Positions 37,890 to 47,151 are shown, numbered from the stretch's first letter. The stretch is DNA of 64,000 nucleotides from Haliea sp963974125 (GCA_963974125.1 CAXBCH010000023.1:5967-69966); one strand, 5' to 3'. Translations and numbers: made by a program. The notes: a model not told the origin generated them from the letters alone.

Positions 37890-38702
37890 GTGACTGCCGG
37901 GCACTATACGGTAAACGACCTGCTGCGGGTGATGCAGCGCTTGCGCGATCCCGAAGGCGGCTGTCCCTGGGATCTGAAGCAGGATTTTCGCAGTATCGTG
38001 CCCTCCACCCTGGAGGAGTGTTACGAACTGGCGGAAGCAATAGAGCACGGGGATTACCCCCACGTCGCCGAGGAATTGGGTGACGTGCTGTTCCAGGTCG
38101 TGTTCTACGCCAGGCTGGGGGAAGAGCAGGGCCTGTTTTCCTTTCCGGATATCGTGCACACCCTGGTGGACAAGCTGTTGCGGCGCCACCCCCATGTCTT
38201 TGCGCACGGAGAGATCGAGGGCGTCGTGGCCGACTCGGTGGATGAAGCGGAAGTAAAGCGTTCCTGGGAGGCGATCAAGCGTGACGAGCGCGCGGCGCGG
38301 GCCCAGGGCGGGGTGCTGGATGATGTGCCGGTGGCACTGCCGGCATTGCCGCGGGCACAGAAACTGCAAAAGCGGGCAGCGCTGGTCGGCTTTGACTGGC
38401 CTGACGCTACCGCTGTGCTGGACAAAGTGGATGAAGAGCGGCGCGAATTGCAGGAAGCCATGGCAGCCGGTTCGGAGTCAGCGATCGCCGATGAAATGGG
38501 CGATCTGCTGTTTACCTGCGTCAACCTGTCACGCCAGTTGGGGCTGGATGCAGAGACCGTTCTGAGGCAGGCCTCCGCCAAGTTTGAACAGCGGTTTCGG
38601 GCCATGGAAAAATCTGCCGCTGCCGCGGGAGCCGTTGATCTGCGGGCGCTCACCGCGGCTGAACTGGAACAACTCTGGCGGGCTGCAAAAGCGCTGACCT
38701 GA
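37890..38702 (+). CDS. mazG: Nucleoside triphosphate pyrophosphohydrolase MazG
   Basis: A 270-residue protein with two MazG domains. The first carries CPWDLKQDFRSI and EEcYEL..EELGDVLFQVV-type metal ligands; the second has DEMGDLLFTCVNLSR. It hydrolyses NTPs and may lower (p)ppGpp indirectly, consistent with its place just after relA. I choose GTG 37890 because AGGGGGG precedes it and the frame's earlier ATG lies inside relA. Confidence 0.95.
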   Translation: MTAGHYTVNDLLRVMQRLRDPEGGCPWDLKQDFRSIVPSTLEECYELAEAIEHGDYPHVAEELGDVLFQVVFYARLGEEQGLFSFPDIVHTLVDKLLRRHPHVFAHGEIEGVVADSVDEAEVKRSWEAIKRDERAARAQGGVLDDVPVALPALPRAQKLQKRAALVGFDWPDATAVLDKVDEERRELQEAMAAGSESAIADEMGDLLFTCVNLSRQLGLDAETVLRQASAKFEQRFRAMEKSAAAAGAVDLRALTAAELEQLWRAAKALT

Positions 38703-38842
38703 TGCCGGTTGGTTGCCCCGTTCCGGGCTTGTGCAAAGTCCTGCCCCTGTGTATGGTTACGACCCTCCGACAATCCGGCAGCGCAAATCACCTGCTCGTG
38801 CGGTTGCGATAGCCGCTCTACAGACATTGAGGAAGTACCTGA

Positions 38843-39490
38843 ATGCGATTGATACTCCTTGGCGCACCCGGCGCCGGTAAAGGCACCCAGGCCCAGTTCA
38901 TCATCGAAAAGTTCGGCATCCCGCAAATCTCCACGGGCGATATGCTCAGGGCGGCGGTGAAGGCAAAATCCGAACTCGGCCTTGCCGCAAAGGAAGTCAT
39001 GGACGCCGGTGCTCTTGTTTCCGACGAGATCATTATTGGTCTGGTGAAGGAGCGGATCAAGCAGCCAGACTGCGCCGGCGGTTTTTTGTTCGATGGTTTT
39101 CCGCGCACAATACCGCAGGCTGAAGCGATGGTTGCCGCGGGCGTGGACATCGATCACGTGGTTGAAATCGCAGTGGATGATGAAGAAATTGTCGAGCGAC
39201 TGAGTGGTCGTCGCGTACATCCCGCGTCGGGCCGTGTCTATCATGTGCAGCACAATCCACCCCGGCGTGAGGGAGTTGATGACGAAACCGGCGAAGCCCT
39301 GGTGCAGCGCGATGACGACAAGGAAGAGACGGTGCGCAAGCGCCTTGAAGTTTATCAGCAGCAAACTCGCCCTTTGGTGAATTTTTATCAGTCCATGACC
39401 GGGCCGCGCGCACCCGCCTGTCATCGGGTCGAAGGCGTCGGCAGCGTTGAAGACATACGTCGGAAAGTGTTCGCTGCACTGGGCGTATAG
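38843..39490 (+). CDS. adk: Adenylate kinase
   Basis: A 215-residue enzyme. The P-loop is LGAPGAGKGTQAQFI near residue 6, the AMP-binding part is STGDMLRAAVKA and FDGFPRTIPQAEAM, and the LID is GRRVHPASGRVYHV without zinc cysteines. It interconverts AMP, ADP and ATP. It stands alone, followed by a 200-base AT-rich gap. Confidence 0.97.
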   Translation: MRLILLGAPGAGKGTQAQFIIEKFGIPQISTGDMLRAAVKAKSELGLAAKEVMDAGALVSDEIIIGLVKERIKQPDCAGGFLFDGFPRTIPQAEAMVAAGVDIDHVVEIAVDDEEIVERLSGRRVHPASGRVYHVQHNPPRREGVDDETGEALVQRDDDKEETVRKRLEVYQQQTRPLVNFYQSMTGPRAPACHRVEGVGSVEDIRRKVFAALGV

Positions 39491-39692
39491 CCTGTAAATA
39501 AAGCGTTTTCTGCAAACTCCGGGCGAAAGGATGCGCCCGCCGCCCAGTCAAGTCCCCGTAAAACCCGCAAATTATTTTCTTTCCAGCGCGCAAACTCGTT
39601 GCATACGTTGCAAAAACGTTGTTGTGCGCTCTGGATAATATTGCTATTTTCTCGCCCGTAGTTTTGAAAAACAGCATCTGGAGAGTGGGATT

Positions 39693-40571
39693 ATGGCAGC
39701 AGCCAAAAGCAAAGCGAAAACAAAAACCAAAACAGCGGTGCGCAAGTCGCCGGTAAAAAAGGCGCCACGCAAAAAGCCTGCGGCCAGTGCGGCCAGAAAG
39801 TCGACCGCAGTGTCCACGGCAGAAAAAAAGTCGCGTGAAACTCTGGCCAAATTGAAGTCCACGGTTGAAGCCGAGAAAAAGGCATTGGCTGACGCGCGGG
39901 CACGGGTAAAAGCCGCTCGGGCGAAAGCGGATGAACGCGGGAAAAAGGCAGCGTCGAACGCAGCTGCTCGTGCCAAGGCCCGGCTGGAAACAGCGCAGGG
40001 CAAGCTCAGGGAAACGCGTCAGCGGGTGAAGGAAATTGTCGCTGACGCGACGCTGGTAGCCAAGCAGCTTGCGGCACAGGAAAAGATTCTCGAGAAAAAG
40101 GCGGAGTTGGCGGCCAAGGCTGAGATCGACAAAGCCCGGGCACTGGCCAAACACGCCAAGAAGTGGACTGCGCAGCGTGCGAAAGCCGACGCCACCAAGA
40201 TAAAGGCACTGGAAAAGAAAGTTCTGGGACAATTACGCGCAGCGGAAAAGAAAGCCGAGGCTGCTACCCGGAATGCCTTCAGGAAAGCTCGTACCGGTCG
40301 CAAGTCACTGGCACAGACAGCGGACACCATGGCGGAGTCTGTGGCTCCTGCAGCATCCAGGGCCAAGGCAAAAACCAGGGCAACGGCAAAAACCGCGGCC
40401 AGGAAGGCAAAGGCTGCTCCCCGGAAAGCAAAAGCTGCGCCGAAAAAGGCAAAGGCCGCAGTCGGAAAAGCGAAGGCGGCCCCCAAGCGAGCAAAGGCTG
40501 CACCCAGAAAGGCGAAAGCTGCACCTCGGAAAGCGAAAGCCACGCCGAAAGCCGCTGCCTCCGGTAGCTGA
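39693..40571 (+). CDS. Histone H1 / AlgP-like Lys-Ala-rich DNA-binding protein
   Basis: A 292-residue protein of extreme composition, mostly Lys, Ala and Arg. Residues about 45-215 are predicted to form a long coiled coil or helical rod (EKKSRETLAKLKSTVEAEKK). The last 50 residues are tandem KAKAAP-type heptads like those of AlgP and eukaryotic histone H1. Such proteins bind DNA without sequence preference; AlgP was linked to alginate gene regulation in Pseudomonas. Codon use in the repeat is mixed, so the repeat is conserved at protein level. An AT-rich upstream region and a strong terminator show it is its own transcription unit. Confidence 0.85.
   Translation: MAAAKSKAKTKTKTAVRKSPVKKAPRKKPAASAARKSTAVSTAEKKSRETLAKLKSTVEAEKKALADARARVKAARAKADERGKKAASNAAARAKARLETAQGKLRETRQRVKEIVADATLVAKQLAAQEKILEKKAELAAKAEIDKARALAKHAKKWTAQRAKADATKIKALEKKVLGQLRAAEKKAEAATRNAFRKARTGRKSLAQTADTMAESVAPAASRAKAKTRATAKTAARKAKAAPRKAKAAPKKAKAAVGKAKAAPKRAKAAPRKAKAAPRKAKATPKAAASGS
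40404..40550 (+). repeat. Seven 21-base coding repeats in the H1-like gene
   Basis: Seven in-frame units encode KAKAAPR, KAKAAPK, KAKAAVG, KAKAAPK, RAKAAPR, KAKAAPR and KAKATPK. The DNA units differ at many third positions, so the repeat is old or kept by selection on the protein. Unit number could vary between strains through recombination. Confidence 0.85.
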
Positions 40572-40588
40572 TCGGCTTCGGGCACTGA

Positions 40589-40622
40589 AAAACCCGCGCC
40601 GGCATTCCGGCGCGGGTTTTTT
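40589..40622. terminator. Bidirectional rho-independent terminator
   Basis: A 12-base stem (AACCCGCGCCGG / CCGGCGCGGGTT) with a 4-base CATT loop, flanked by an A run on the left and a T run on the right, so it can work in both directions. It ends the H1-like transcript. It also faces the convergent mobA gene, but a group II intron now lies between the two. Confidence 0.93.
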
Positions 40623-41078
40623 ATGGGTGCGCCAGGCATGGCGCGTAGCGCCTTGACGGGCGCTGTTCCGGTACACGTGGTGGTGGCCGGATGACTTGGA
40701 GGTGCAAGTCCTCTGTGGGCCCGGTAAGGGGAACCACTAGCCGAACGGCAAGGGTGTCTACCGCGAGGTGGAATCCGAAGGAAGCTGCAGGCAAAACACT
40801 GGCCCGACGAACAGGAATCGCATAGGAGGCGGTCGCCGTGGGTGAGAAGGCCCATATCTTCAAAGCCCGATACTTGCACGGAAACGGCGGACGTAGATGC
40901 GGCGGGTATAAGTGGGAAGGTCACGCGCATTACCCTGGGAGGTCTGATGCCCTGCCATCGGCTACCGCCATTGAGAGGTGGCGGGATGGGGTATCAGAAG
41001 TCAGCAGAGGCCATAGTAGGTGGTTTACCGGCCACTGAAGGGCTGAACATGTGGAACAGATTGGGAACCTGATTCTCG

Positions 41079-42482
41079 ATGACACTGGAAAGAGCAGACA
41101 GGGCGGTTGAAACACCGCCCCTGATCACCGGGGAGCGCGGGCAGTACCTGCGCGGTACGGCGGATCAGTGCGCGGGTGACACGGTGAGGAGGGGTTATCC
41201 CCATGAGGAGCCGATGGATGTGATGTCGGCGGTTCTGGAACGATCGAATATGCAACGGGCCTACGACCGGGTGATGCGCAACAAGGGCGCACCCGGCGTG
41301 GATGGGCTGACGGTGGCCGATCTCAAAGGTTACCTGAAGGTCCACTGGCCCCGGCATAGGCAGGAGTTGCTGGAGGGGACGTACCAGCCACAGCCAGTGC
41401 GAGCGGTAGAGATACCCAAGCCCGGTGGTGGTGTGCGCCAGTTGGGGATACCCACGGTGCTGGACCGGCTCATTCAGCAGGCACTGCATCAGGTATTGAG
41501 CCCCATGTTCGAACCGGGGTTCTCGGAATCCAGCTACGGGTTCAGGCCGGGACGGAACGCGGGTCAGGCGGTAAAGCAGGCCCGCGACTACGTTGAGGCG
41601 GGATGCCGCTGGGTAGTGGATATCGACCTTGAGGCGTTCTTCGACCGGGTCAACCACGACATGCTGATGGCACGCGTGGCGCGGCAGGTGAAGGACAAGC
41701 GGGTATTGAAACTGATACGCGGGTACCTTGAGGCGGGCATCTGCACCGGCGGACTGGTGACGGCGAGGCGGGAAGGCACCCCACAGGGTGGCCCCTTGTC
41801 ACCGCTGTTATCCAACATCCTGCTGACCGATCTGGATCGGGAGCTGGGAAAGCGCGGGCACGCGTTCTGCCGCTACGCCGATGACTGCAATATCTACGTC
41901 AGGAGCGAACGGGCGGGTACGCGCGTGCTGGGATCCATCACGCACTATCTTGAGAAGACCCTGAAGTTGAAGGTCAACCGGGAGAAGAGCGGGGTGGGCC
42001 GCCCTTGGCAGCGAAAGTTCCTCGGCTACACGGTGTGTAATCGGAGGTACAACGTTCGCCTGAGAGTTGATCCGAAGGCGGTTAAACGCCTGCGGGGCGA
42101 CTTGAAGGCGATCTACCGCCGGGGCCGTGGGCGTTCGCTGGGCCGGATCATTGAAGAACTGAACCCCAAATTACGCGGATGGATCAACTACTTCCGCCAT
42201 ATCGGGGTCAAGCGTGTTCTGGAGGAGTTGGACGGCTGGATACGCCGTCACTTACGCCAGGTACTGTGGCTTCAATGGAAGCGGTCCTATACCCGTGCGA
42301 AGAACCTGATGCGGCTGGGGCTTGAGGAAAAGCGGGCGTGGGATAGTGCCCAGAACGGGCGCGGTCCTTGGTGGAATGCCGGCGCCTCGCACCTGAATCA
42401 AGCTCTGCCGAAGAAACTCTTTGACCGGTTAGGACTGGTATCGCTGATAGACTATTATCACCGGCTCAAATGGGCCACATGA
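41079..42482 (+). CDS. ltrA: Group II intron reverse transcriptase/maturase
   Basis: A 467-codon frame. RT blocks appear in order: NKGAPGVDGLTVADL, IPKPGGGVRQLGIPTVLDR, SSYGFRPGRNAGQAV, VVDIDLEAFFDRVNHD, EGTPQGGPLSPLLSNILL, CRYADDCNIYV (the catalytic YADD) and KFLGYTV. A maturase domain follows (KLRGWINYFRHIGVK). There is no HNH endonuclease domain, as in class C. The protein splices and reverse-transcribes its own intron. A shorter start at 41214 (MDVMSAVLERSN) gives 422 residues, closer to the family's usual length, and is a serious alternative. Confidence 0.95.
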   Translation: MTLERADRAVETPPLITGERGQYLRGTADQCAGDTVRRGYPHEEPMDVMSAVLERSNMQRAYDRVMRNKGAPGVDGLTVADLKGYLKVHWPRHRQELLEGTYQPQPVRAVEIPKPGGGVRQLGIPTVLDRLIQQALHQVLSPMFEPGFSESSYGFRPGRNAGQAVKQARDYVEAGCRWVVDIDLEAFFDRVNHDMLMARVARQVKDKRVLKLIRGYLEAGICTGGLVTARREGTPQGGPLSPLLSNILLTDLDRELGKRGHAFCRYADDCNIYVRSERAGTRVLGSITHYLEKTLKLKVNREKSGVGRPWQRKFLGYTVCNRRYNVRLRVDPKAVKRLRGDLKAIYRRGRGRSLGRIIEELNPKLRGWINYFRHIGVKRVLEELDGWIRRHLRQVLWLQWKRSYTRAKNLMRLGLEEKRAWDSAQNGRGPWWNAGASHLNQALPKKLFDRLGLVSLIDYYHRLKWAT

Positions 42483-42554
42483 ACCGCCGTGGTACGGAAC
42501 CGTATGCCCGGTGGTGTGGGAGGACGGCGGGAGCAATCCCGCCTCCTACCCGAT
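42482..42554 (+). ncRNA. Group II intron domains V and VI
   Basis: Domain V is the hairpin at about 42482-42515: ACCGCC pairs with GGTGGT at the base, and TACGG pairs with CCGTA around the tip. Domain VI is the hairpin GGCGGG / CCCGCC (about 42526-42544) ahead of the 3' splice site. Domain V is the catalytic heart of the ribozyme, and its integrity suggests a working intron. Confidence 0.85.
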
Positions 42555-42565
42555 CCGCACAAGTC

Positions 42566-43141
42566 TCACGCTTGTGTCAGTATTTCGTTGTGATTGTCGA
42601 AAGCGCTACCGGCATCCGCAAACTCCACGCTGACACAGCGCAGTTGTGCATGCCAGCCCCGTACAGAGCGGCCACCGCCTGCCAGATAGCCGGGCAGGCT
42701 GGCCAGACAGCGCCGTCGCAGCAGGGTGTGCAGATAGTGATGCTGGCCCCTGGCGGTGGCATAGGCGAGGTCACAGGAATCCGGCTGGGCTGCCAGGGCG
42801 CGCTGTAGACGCGCAGCCAGATCCAGTGGCAGATCCGGTGTGTCACAGGGAACCACCAGCAGGAATTCTTCAGCGGGATCCGACGGTAAAGCATCCAATC
42901 CCGCCAGTGGTCCCTGGAAACAGGACAGGCGATCACTGAACACCCGGTCGGCATAGCCAGCATAGGCGGCGAGGTTGCGATTGCAGCTGATCTGCAGGTG
43001 ACAGGTCTGCTGTCGAAGCCGTTCGCTGACCCAGGCGACCAGCGGCCTGCCTTGCCAGTCCAGCAAGCCCTTGTCGCGTCCGCCGCTGCGGCGTCCAGCG
43101 CCGCCCGCAAGAATCAGGCCGCCGCACTGGGGGGTTTGCAT
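42566..43141 (-). CDS. mobA: Molybdenum cofactor guanylyltransferase (MobA)
   Basis: A 191-residue nucleotidyltransferase. The N-terminal motif LILAGGAGRRSGGRDKGLL matches LAGGxxxRMGGxDKGL except for Ser in place of Met. The GTP/metal segment is VVPCDTPDLPLDL. It attaches GMP to molybdopterin. The start at 43141 (MQTPQCGG) is chosen because the upstream frame crosses the divergent tsaB promoter region. Its stop lies only 12 bases from the group II intron end. Confidence 0.92.
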   Translation of the reverse strand: MQTPQCGGLILAGGAGRRSGGRDKGLLDWQGRPLVAWVSERLRQQTCHLQISCNRNLAAYAGYADRVFSDRLSCFQGPLAGLDALPSDPAEEFLLVVPCDTPDLPLDLAARLQRALAAQPDSCDLAYATARGQHHYLHTLLRRRCLASLPGYLAGGGRSVRGWHAQLRCVSVEFADAGSAFDNHNEILTQA

Positions 43142-43229
43142 GCGACTCACTTGTTTTGTCCTCTGTTTGCGGTTCTTGCCGGCGCCGGGCTGTGGGATAA
43201 TCCGCGCCTTGGCAATGGTAACCGATTCT

Positions 43230-43928
43230 ATGACCAGCATCCTCGCAGTTGATACGTCCACAGAAGCCTGTTCAGTGGCACTGTACCGTGAAGGCGAAGT
43301 GACGGCACTGCATGAATTTGCACCGCGGCGGCACAACCAGCTGTTGCTCGCCATGTTGCGTGAACTCATGCCTTCCGGTCCTGCAGCGCTGGATGCGGTC
43401 GCCTACGGGTGCGGCCCGGGCTCGTTCACCGGGTTGCGCATTACCGCCAGTGCGGTGCAGGGCCTGTGTTTCGCGACCGGCCTGCCGGCATTGCCTGTCT
43501 CGACGTTGAGCTGCCAGGTCTACGGGGCCATGCGTCTGGGGCAGGCAGGGGAGGGGGATTGCGTCCTCAGTACCCTGGATGCCCATATTGGTGAACTGTA
43601 CTGGGCACTCTACCGGATCGATGGCAACCGCGCCGTGGAGGTCAGCGCAGCACAGGCAACGAAGCCCCCAGGGCTGGCACCGTCTGGCGGCGGCCCACTG
43701 GTCGTGATCGGCAGCGGGTTACAATATCGGGACGCCATGCCCCCTGCTGTTGCCGCTCGTTTCAGTGCCGAGTATCCGCAGCTGCTGCCTGCAGCCCGGG
43801 ACTTGCTGCCGGAGGCGCTCCGCGCCCTGCAGGGGCAGCGAGTGCAAAGCGCGGAACAGGTGTGCCCGGTGTACGTGCGCGACGAGATCAGCTGGAAAAA
43901 GCTGGCCGAGCAGGGGCCGCGAACATGA
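43230..43928 (+). CDS. tsaB: tRNA threonylcarbamoyladenosine protein TsaB
   Basis: A 232-residue ASKHA-fold protein. It opens ILAVDTSTEACSVALYREGE and contains GCGPGSFTGLRITASAVQGL near residue 65, both family hallmarks. TsaB is the non-catalytic partner of TsaD in making t6A in tRNA. I take the ATG at 43230; the in-frame ATG at 43215 adds five residues and cannot be excluded. Its stop overlaps uppP (ATGA). Confidence 0.93.
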   Translation: MTSILAVDTSTEACSVALYREGEVTALHEFAPRRHNQLLLAMLRELMPSGPAALDAVAYGCGPGSFTGLRITASAVQGLCFATGLPALPVSTLSCQVYGAMRLGQAGEGDCVLSTLDAHIGELYWALYRIDGNRAVEVSAAQATKPPGLAPSGGGPLVVIGSGLQYRDAMPPAVAARFSAEYPQLLPAARDLLPEALRALQGQRVQSAEQVCPVYVRDEISWKKLAEQGPRT

Positions 43929-44728
43929 CGGAATGGCTGCAGGCCCTGCTGCTGGCCCTGGTCCAGGGCATCACCGAATTCTTGCCCATCTCCAGTTCGG
44001 CACACCTGGTGATTCCGGCTCTGTTGCTCGGTTGGGATGACCAGGGTCTCGCCTTCGATGTTGCCGTGCATGTGGGGACTCTGCTGGCGGTGGTGCTGTA
44101 TTACCGTCGCGAGCTGCTGCAAATGACGGCCAGCTGCGCCGGCCTGTTGCGCGGACAAGCCGTAAACGACGATGTTCGGCTGGTCATGTACCTCGCCCTG
44201 GCCACGGTGCCGGTCGTTATTGTTGGATTTCTGGCGGACGAATTTATCGAGACCCGGCTGCGCACCCTGCCGGTGATTGCGACTACCACGCTGGTGTTCG
44301 GACTGTTGCTGGGTCTGGCGGACTGGCGTGCGCGCAGCGGGGCACCGGCACGATCGCTGGCGGCGGGCGTGGCCCTGCTGATTGGTCTGGCGCAGGCCCT
44401 GGCCCCCGTGCCCGGCGTATCCCGCTCCGGCATCACCATTAGCGCCGGCCTGCTACTGGGCCTGGACCGCGCCACCGCGGCGCGCTTCGCCTTCCTGCTG
44501 TCGATCCCGGTGATCGCCGGCGCGGGATTGCTGAAAGGTCTGCAGCTGGCACAGCAAAGCGCCCCTGTGGACTGGCTGCTGCTGGCGGTGTCGGCGCTGG
44601 TGGCGGCGGTGACCGCTTATGCCTGTATCAGCCTGTTCCTGCGCCTGCTTGAGCGCCTGGGTCTGATGCCCTTCGTCTACTACCGTATCGCGCTCGCTGG
44701 TCTGCTGTATGCGCTCTGGCTACTCTAG
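43925..44728 (+). CDS. uppP: Undecaprenyl-diphosphatase UppP/BacA
   Basis: A 267-residue protein with about eight helices. The two catalytic motifs are QGITEFLPISSSAHLVIP near residue 15 and PVPGVSRSGITISAGLLLG near residue 160. It recycles the lipid carrier for peptidoglycan and other polymers at the inner membrane. The coupled arrangement with tsaB is unusual enough to note but has no clear functional meaning. Confidence 0.96.
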   Translation: MTEWLQALLLALVQGITEFLPISSSAHLVIPALLLGWDDQGLAFDVAVHVGTLLAVVLYYRRELLQMTASCAGLLRGQAVNDDVRLVMYLALATVPVVIVGFLADEFIETRLRTLPVIATTTLVFGLLLGLADWRARSGAPARSLAAGVALLIGLAQALAPVPGVSRSGITISAGLLLGLDRATAARFAFLLSIPVIAGAGLLKGLQLAQQSAPVDWLLLAVSALVAAVTAYACISLFLRLLERLGLMPFVYYRIALAGLLYALWLL

Positions 44729-44776
44729 CCATGGCTGTGCTGACCGTTGTTTCCCCGGATCGAGGTTTTTTCATCC

Positions 44777-46084
44777 ATGACACCGCAACAGTTCAATAGT
44801 GATCTTCTGGCATTTCTCACTGCAGCGACCACGCCGTTCCACGCTGTGGCCGCGCTTGTCGGCAGGCTGGAAGCCGCGGGATTTACCCGCTTGCCGGCGG
44901 AGGGTGAATGGAATCTGCAACCGGGGCAGTGCTGCTACCTGACCCGCAATGACAGCTCCCTGCTCGCGTTCACGGTCGGATCGGATTCCGCTCCCGAAAC
45001 CGGCATGCGCATGGTCGGTGCGCACACGGACAGCCCCTGCCTGATGGTCAAGCCCGCGCCCGAGAAGCAGCGCTCGGGCTACTTTCAGCTCGGTGTGGAG
45101 GTCTACGGCGGTGCCCTGTTGAACCCCTGGTTTGATCGCGACCTGTCGCTGGCGGGCCGGGTCAGTTTCGCGGACGCAGAGGGGGCGCTGCACACCGCGC
45201 TGGTGGATTTTCGGCGCCCGCTGGCCGTCATTCCCAGCCTGGCCATTCACCTGGACCGGGAGGCCAACCAGTCCCGCAGCATCAACCCGCAAACCGATAT
45301 CCTGCCTATCCTGGCGCTGCAGGCTGACACCTCGGTGCCCGATTTTCGCAGCCTGTTGCGCCAGCGCCTGCTGGAAGAACATCCGGACTGCGGTGTCGAC
45401 AGGGTACTGGACTACGAGCTGTGTTTTTACGACAGCCAGCGTCCGGCCCTGGTGGGGCTGCGGGAGGAGTTTGTCGCCTCGGCGCGGCTGGACAATCTGC
45501 TGAGCTGTTTTGCAGGGCTCCAGGCCCTGCTGCAGTCTGATCGCCGCCGCAGCTGCCTGCTGGTCTGCAACGATCACGAGGAGGTGGGCAGCCAGTCCAG
45601 CTCCGGTGCCCAGGGGCCGATGCTGTTGTCGACCCTGCGCCGCATCGCCGGCAGCGAGGAGCGGCTGGGCCAGCTGGTGCAGAACTCGATGATGATCTCT
45701 GCCGACAATGCCCACGGCATCCATCCGAACTATGCCGACAAGCACGACGACAATCACGGCCCGCGGCTCAACGGCGGTCCGGTGATCAAGGTCAACGCCA
45801 ACCAGCGCTATGCCACCAACGCCGAAACCGCCGGCCTCTACCGTCTGCTGGCGGCGCAGGAGGAGGTTCCGGTGCAGAGCTTCGTGGTGCGCAGTGACAT
45901 GGGCTGCGGCAGCACGATCGGCCCGATCACCGCCGGTGGTACCGGCATCCGCACCCTGGACATCGGCGTGCCGACCTTTGCCATGCATTCCATCCGCGAA
46001 CTGGCCGGCAGCGAGGATGCCTGCAACCTGGGCCGGGTGCTGCGTCGCTTCTACAATCACCCCGGTTCGCTGGCGCCGGTCTGA
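44777..46084 (+). CDS. apeB: M18-family aminopeptidase
   Basis: A 435-residue zinc peptidase. Metal ligands lie in VGAHTDSPCLMVKP, CNDHEEVGSQSSSGAQGPM and DMGCGSTIGPITAGG; the HPNYADKHDDNHGPRLNGG block is also typical. It belongs to the aspartyl aminopeptidase family. The ATG at 44777 matches the family start MTPQQF-; the longer frame adds an unlikely leader. Confidence 0.94.
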   Translation: MTPQQFNSDLLAFLTAATTPFHAVAALVGRLEAAGFTRLPAEGEWNLQPGQCCYLTRNDSSLLAFTVGSDSAPETGMRMVGAHTDSPCLMVKPAPEKQRSGYFQLGVEVYGGALLNPWFDRDLSLAGRVSFADAEGALHTALVDFRRPLAVIPSLAIHLDREANQSRSINPQTDILPILALQADTSVPDFRSLLRQRLLEEHPDCGVDRVLDYELCFYDSQRPALVGLREEFVASARLDNLLSCFAGLQALLQSDRRRSCLLVCNDHEEVGSQSSSGAQGPMLLSTLRRIAGSEERLGQLVQNSMMISADNAHGIHPNYADKHDDNHGPRLNGGPVIKVNANQRYATNAETAGLYRLLAAQEEVPVQSFVVRSDMGCGSTIGPITAGGTGIRTLDIGVPTFAMHSIRELAGSEDACNLGRVLRRFYNHPGSLAPV

Positions 46085-46143
46085 AATAGCCAGCCGCCCG
46101 CTGAGGCGCTAGAATCCCACGCTTTTACCAGATCGGGGCAATC

Positions 46144-47151
46144 ATGAGCAAACAACGCGTTCTCACTGGCATTACCACCACCGGCACCCCCCACCTCGGC
46201 AACTATGTAGGCGCGATACGTCCCGCGATTGCCGCTTCCAACGCTGCCGACACGGAGTCGTTCCTGTTCCTGGCGGACTACCACGCCCTGATCAAGTGCC
46301 AGGATCCGGCGGTGGTGCGCCAGTCCAGCAAGGAGATTGCCGCCACCTGGCTGGCGCTGGGGCTGGATACCGAGCGTGCGGTATTCTATCGGCAGTCGGA
46401 TATCCCGGAGATCACCGAGCTGACCTGGATCCTCTGCTGCAGTGCTGCCAAGGGCCTGATGAACCGCGCCCACGCCTACAAGGCCGCGGTCCAGGCCAAT
46501 GAGGAAGCGGGGGAGGATCCGGACTTCGGGGTGACCATGGGCCTGTTCAGCTATCCGGTGCTGATGGCGGCCGACATTCTCATGTTCGGCGCCCACAAAG
46601 TGCCCGTGGGCCGCGACCAGATCCAGCATGTGGAAATGGCCCGCGACATCGCCCAGCGCTTCAACCACAACTTCGCCCCCCTGTTCACCCTGCCCGAGGC
46701 CGAGGTCGAGGACCACGTGGCAGTGCTCGCGGGCCTGGACGGGCGCAAGATGAGCAAGAGCTACAACAACACCATTCCCCTGTTCCTGCCGGAGAAGCAG
46801 CTGCGCAAGGCGATCAACAAGATCAAGACCAACCTGCTCGAGCCCGGCGAGCCCAAGGACCCGGACGACTCCACCGTATTCCAGATCTGGTCCGCCTTCG
46901 CCTCAACGGAAGAAACCGCGCGCATGCGCCGCGAGTTCGAGCAGGGTATCGCCTGGGGCGAAGCCAAGAAGCAGCTGTTTGAACTGGTCAACGATACCCT
47001 CACAACTGCCCGCGAGCGCTATCTCCAGCTGATGGACGACCCGGCCCACATCGAGCAGGTCCTTCAGCGCGGCGCCGAGCGGGCGCGGGCGTTCAGTACG
47101 CCGCTGTTAGCCCAAGTTCGGGAGGCCGTTGGAATCGCGCCGATGAGGTAA
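46144..47151 (+). CDS. trpS: Tryptophanyl-tRNA synthetase
   Basis: A 335-residue class Ic synthetase. The HIGH-equivalent is GTPHLGNYVGAIRP at residue 16 and the KMSKS loop is GRKMSKSYNNTIPL near residue 202. It charges tRNA-Trp. The next 350 bases hold no gene but contain the inverted hairpin pair. Confidence 0.97.
   Translation: MSKQRVLTGITTTGTPHLGNYVGAIRPAIAASNAADTESFLFLADYHALIKCQDPAVVRQSSKEIAATWLALGLDTERAVFYRQSDIPEITELTWILCCSAAKGLMNRAHAYKAAVQANEEAGEDPDFGVTMGLFSYPVLMAADILMFGAHKVPVGRDQIQHVEMARDIAQRFNHNFAPLFTLPEAEVEDHVAVLAGLDGRKMSKSYNNTIPLFLPEKQLRKAINKIKTNLLEPGEPKDPDDSTVFQIWSAFASTEETARMRREFEQGIAWGEAKKQLFELVNDTLTTARERYLQLMDDPAHIEQVLQRGAERARAFSTPLLAQVREAVGIAPMR

Larger units (their letters stand above)
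40627..42554 (+). mobile_element. Intact group IIC intron, inserted after the terminator
   Basis: The 5' end at 40627 begins GTGCG, matching the group II consensus GUGYG, 4 bases after the terminator T run. The RNA-rich 5' part is 450-590 bases, an intron-encoded reverse transcriptase follows, and domains V and VI close the element at CCTACCCGAT (42554). Class C introns are known to insert downstream of rho-independent terminator hairpins and to lack an endonuclease domain; both hold here. All parts look intact, so it may be mobile. Exact ends are inferred from consensus, within a few bases. Confidence 0.88.

Noticed and set aside
39491..39560. Terminator after adk
   Set aside because: GGGCG-N8-CGCCC can form a hairpin, but it has no T run after it and an adjacent pairing partner is weak.
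40404..40550. CRISPR-like direct repeats
   Set aside because: The 21-base units are in frame, lack spacers and encode the Lys-Ala heptads of the H1-like protein.
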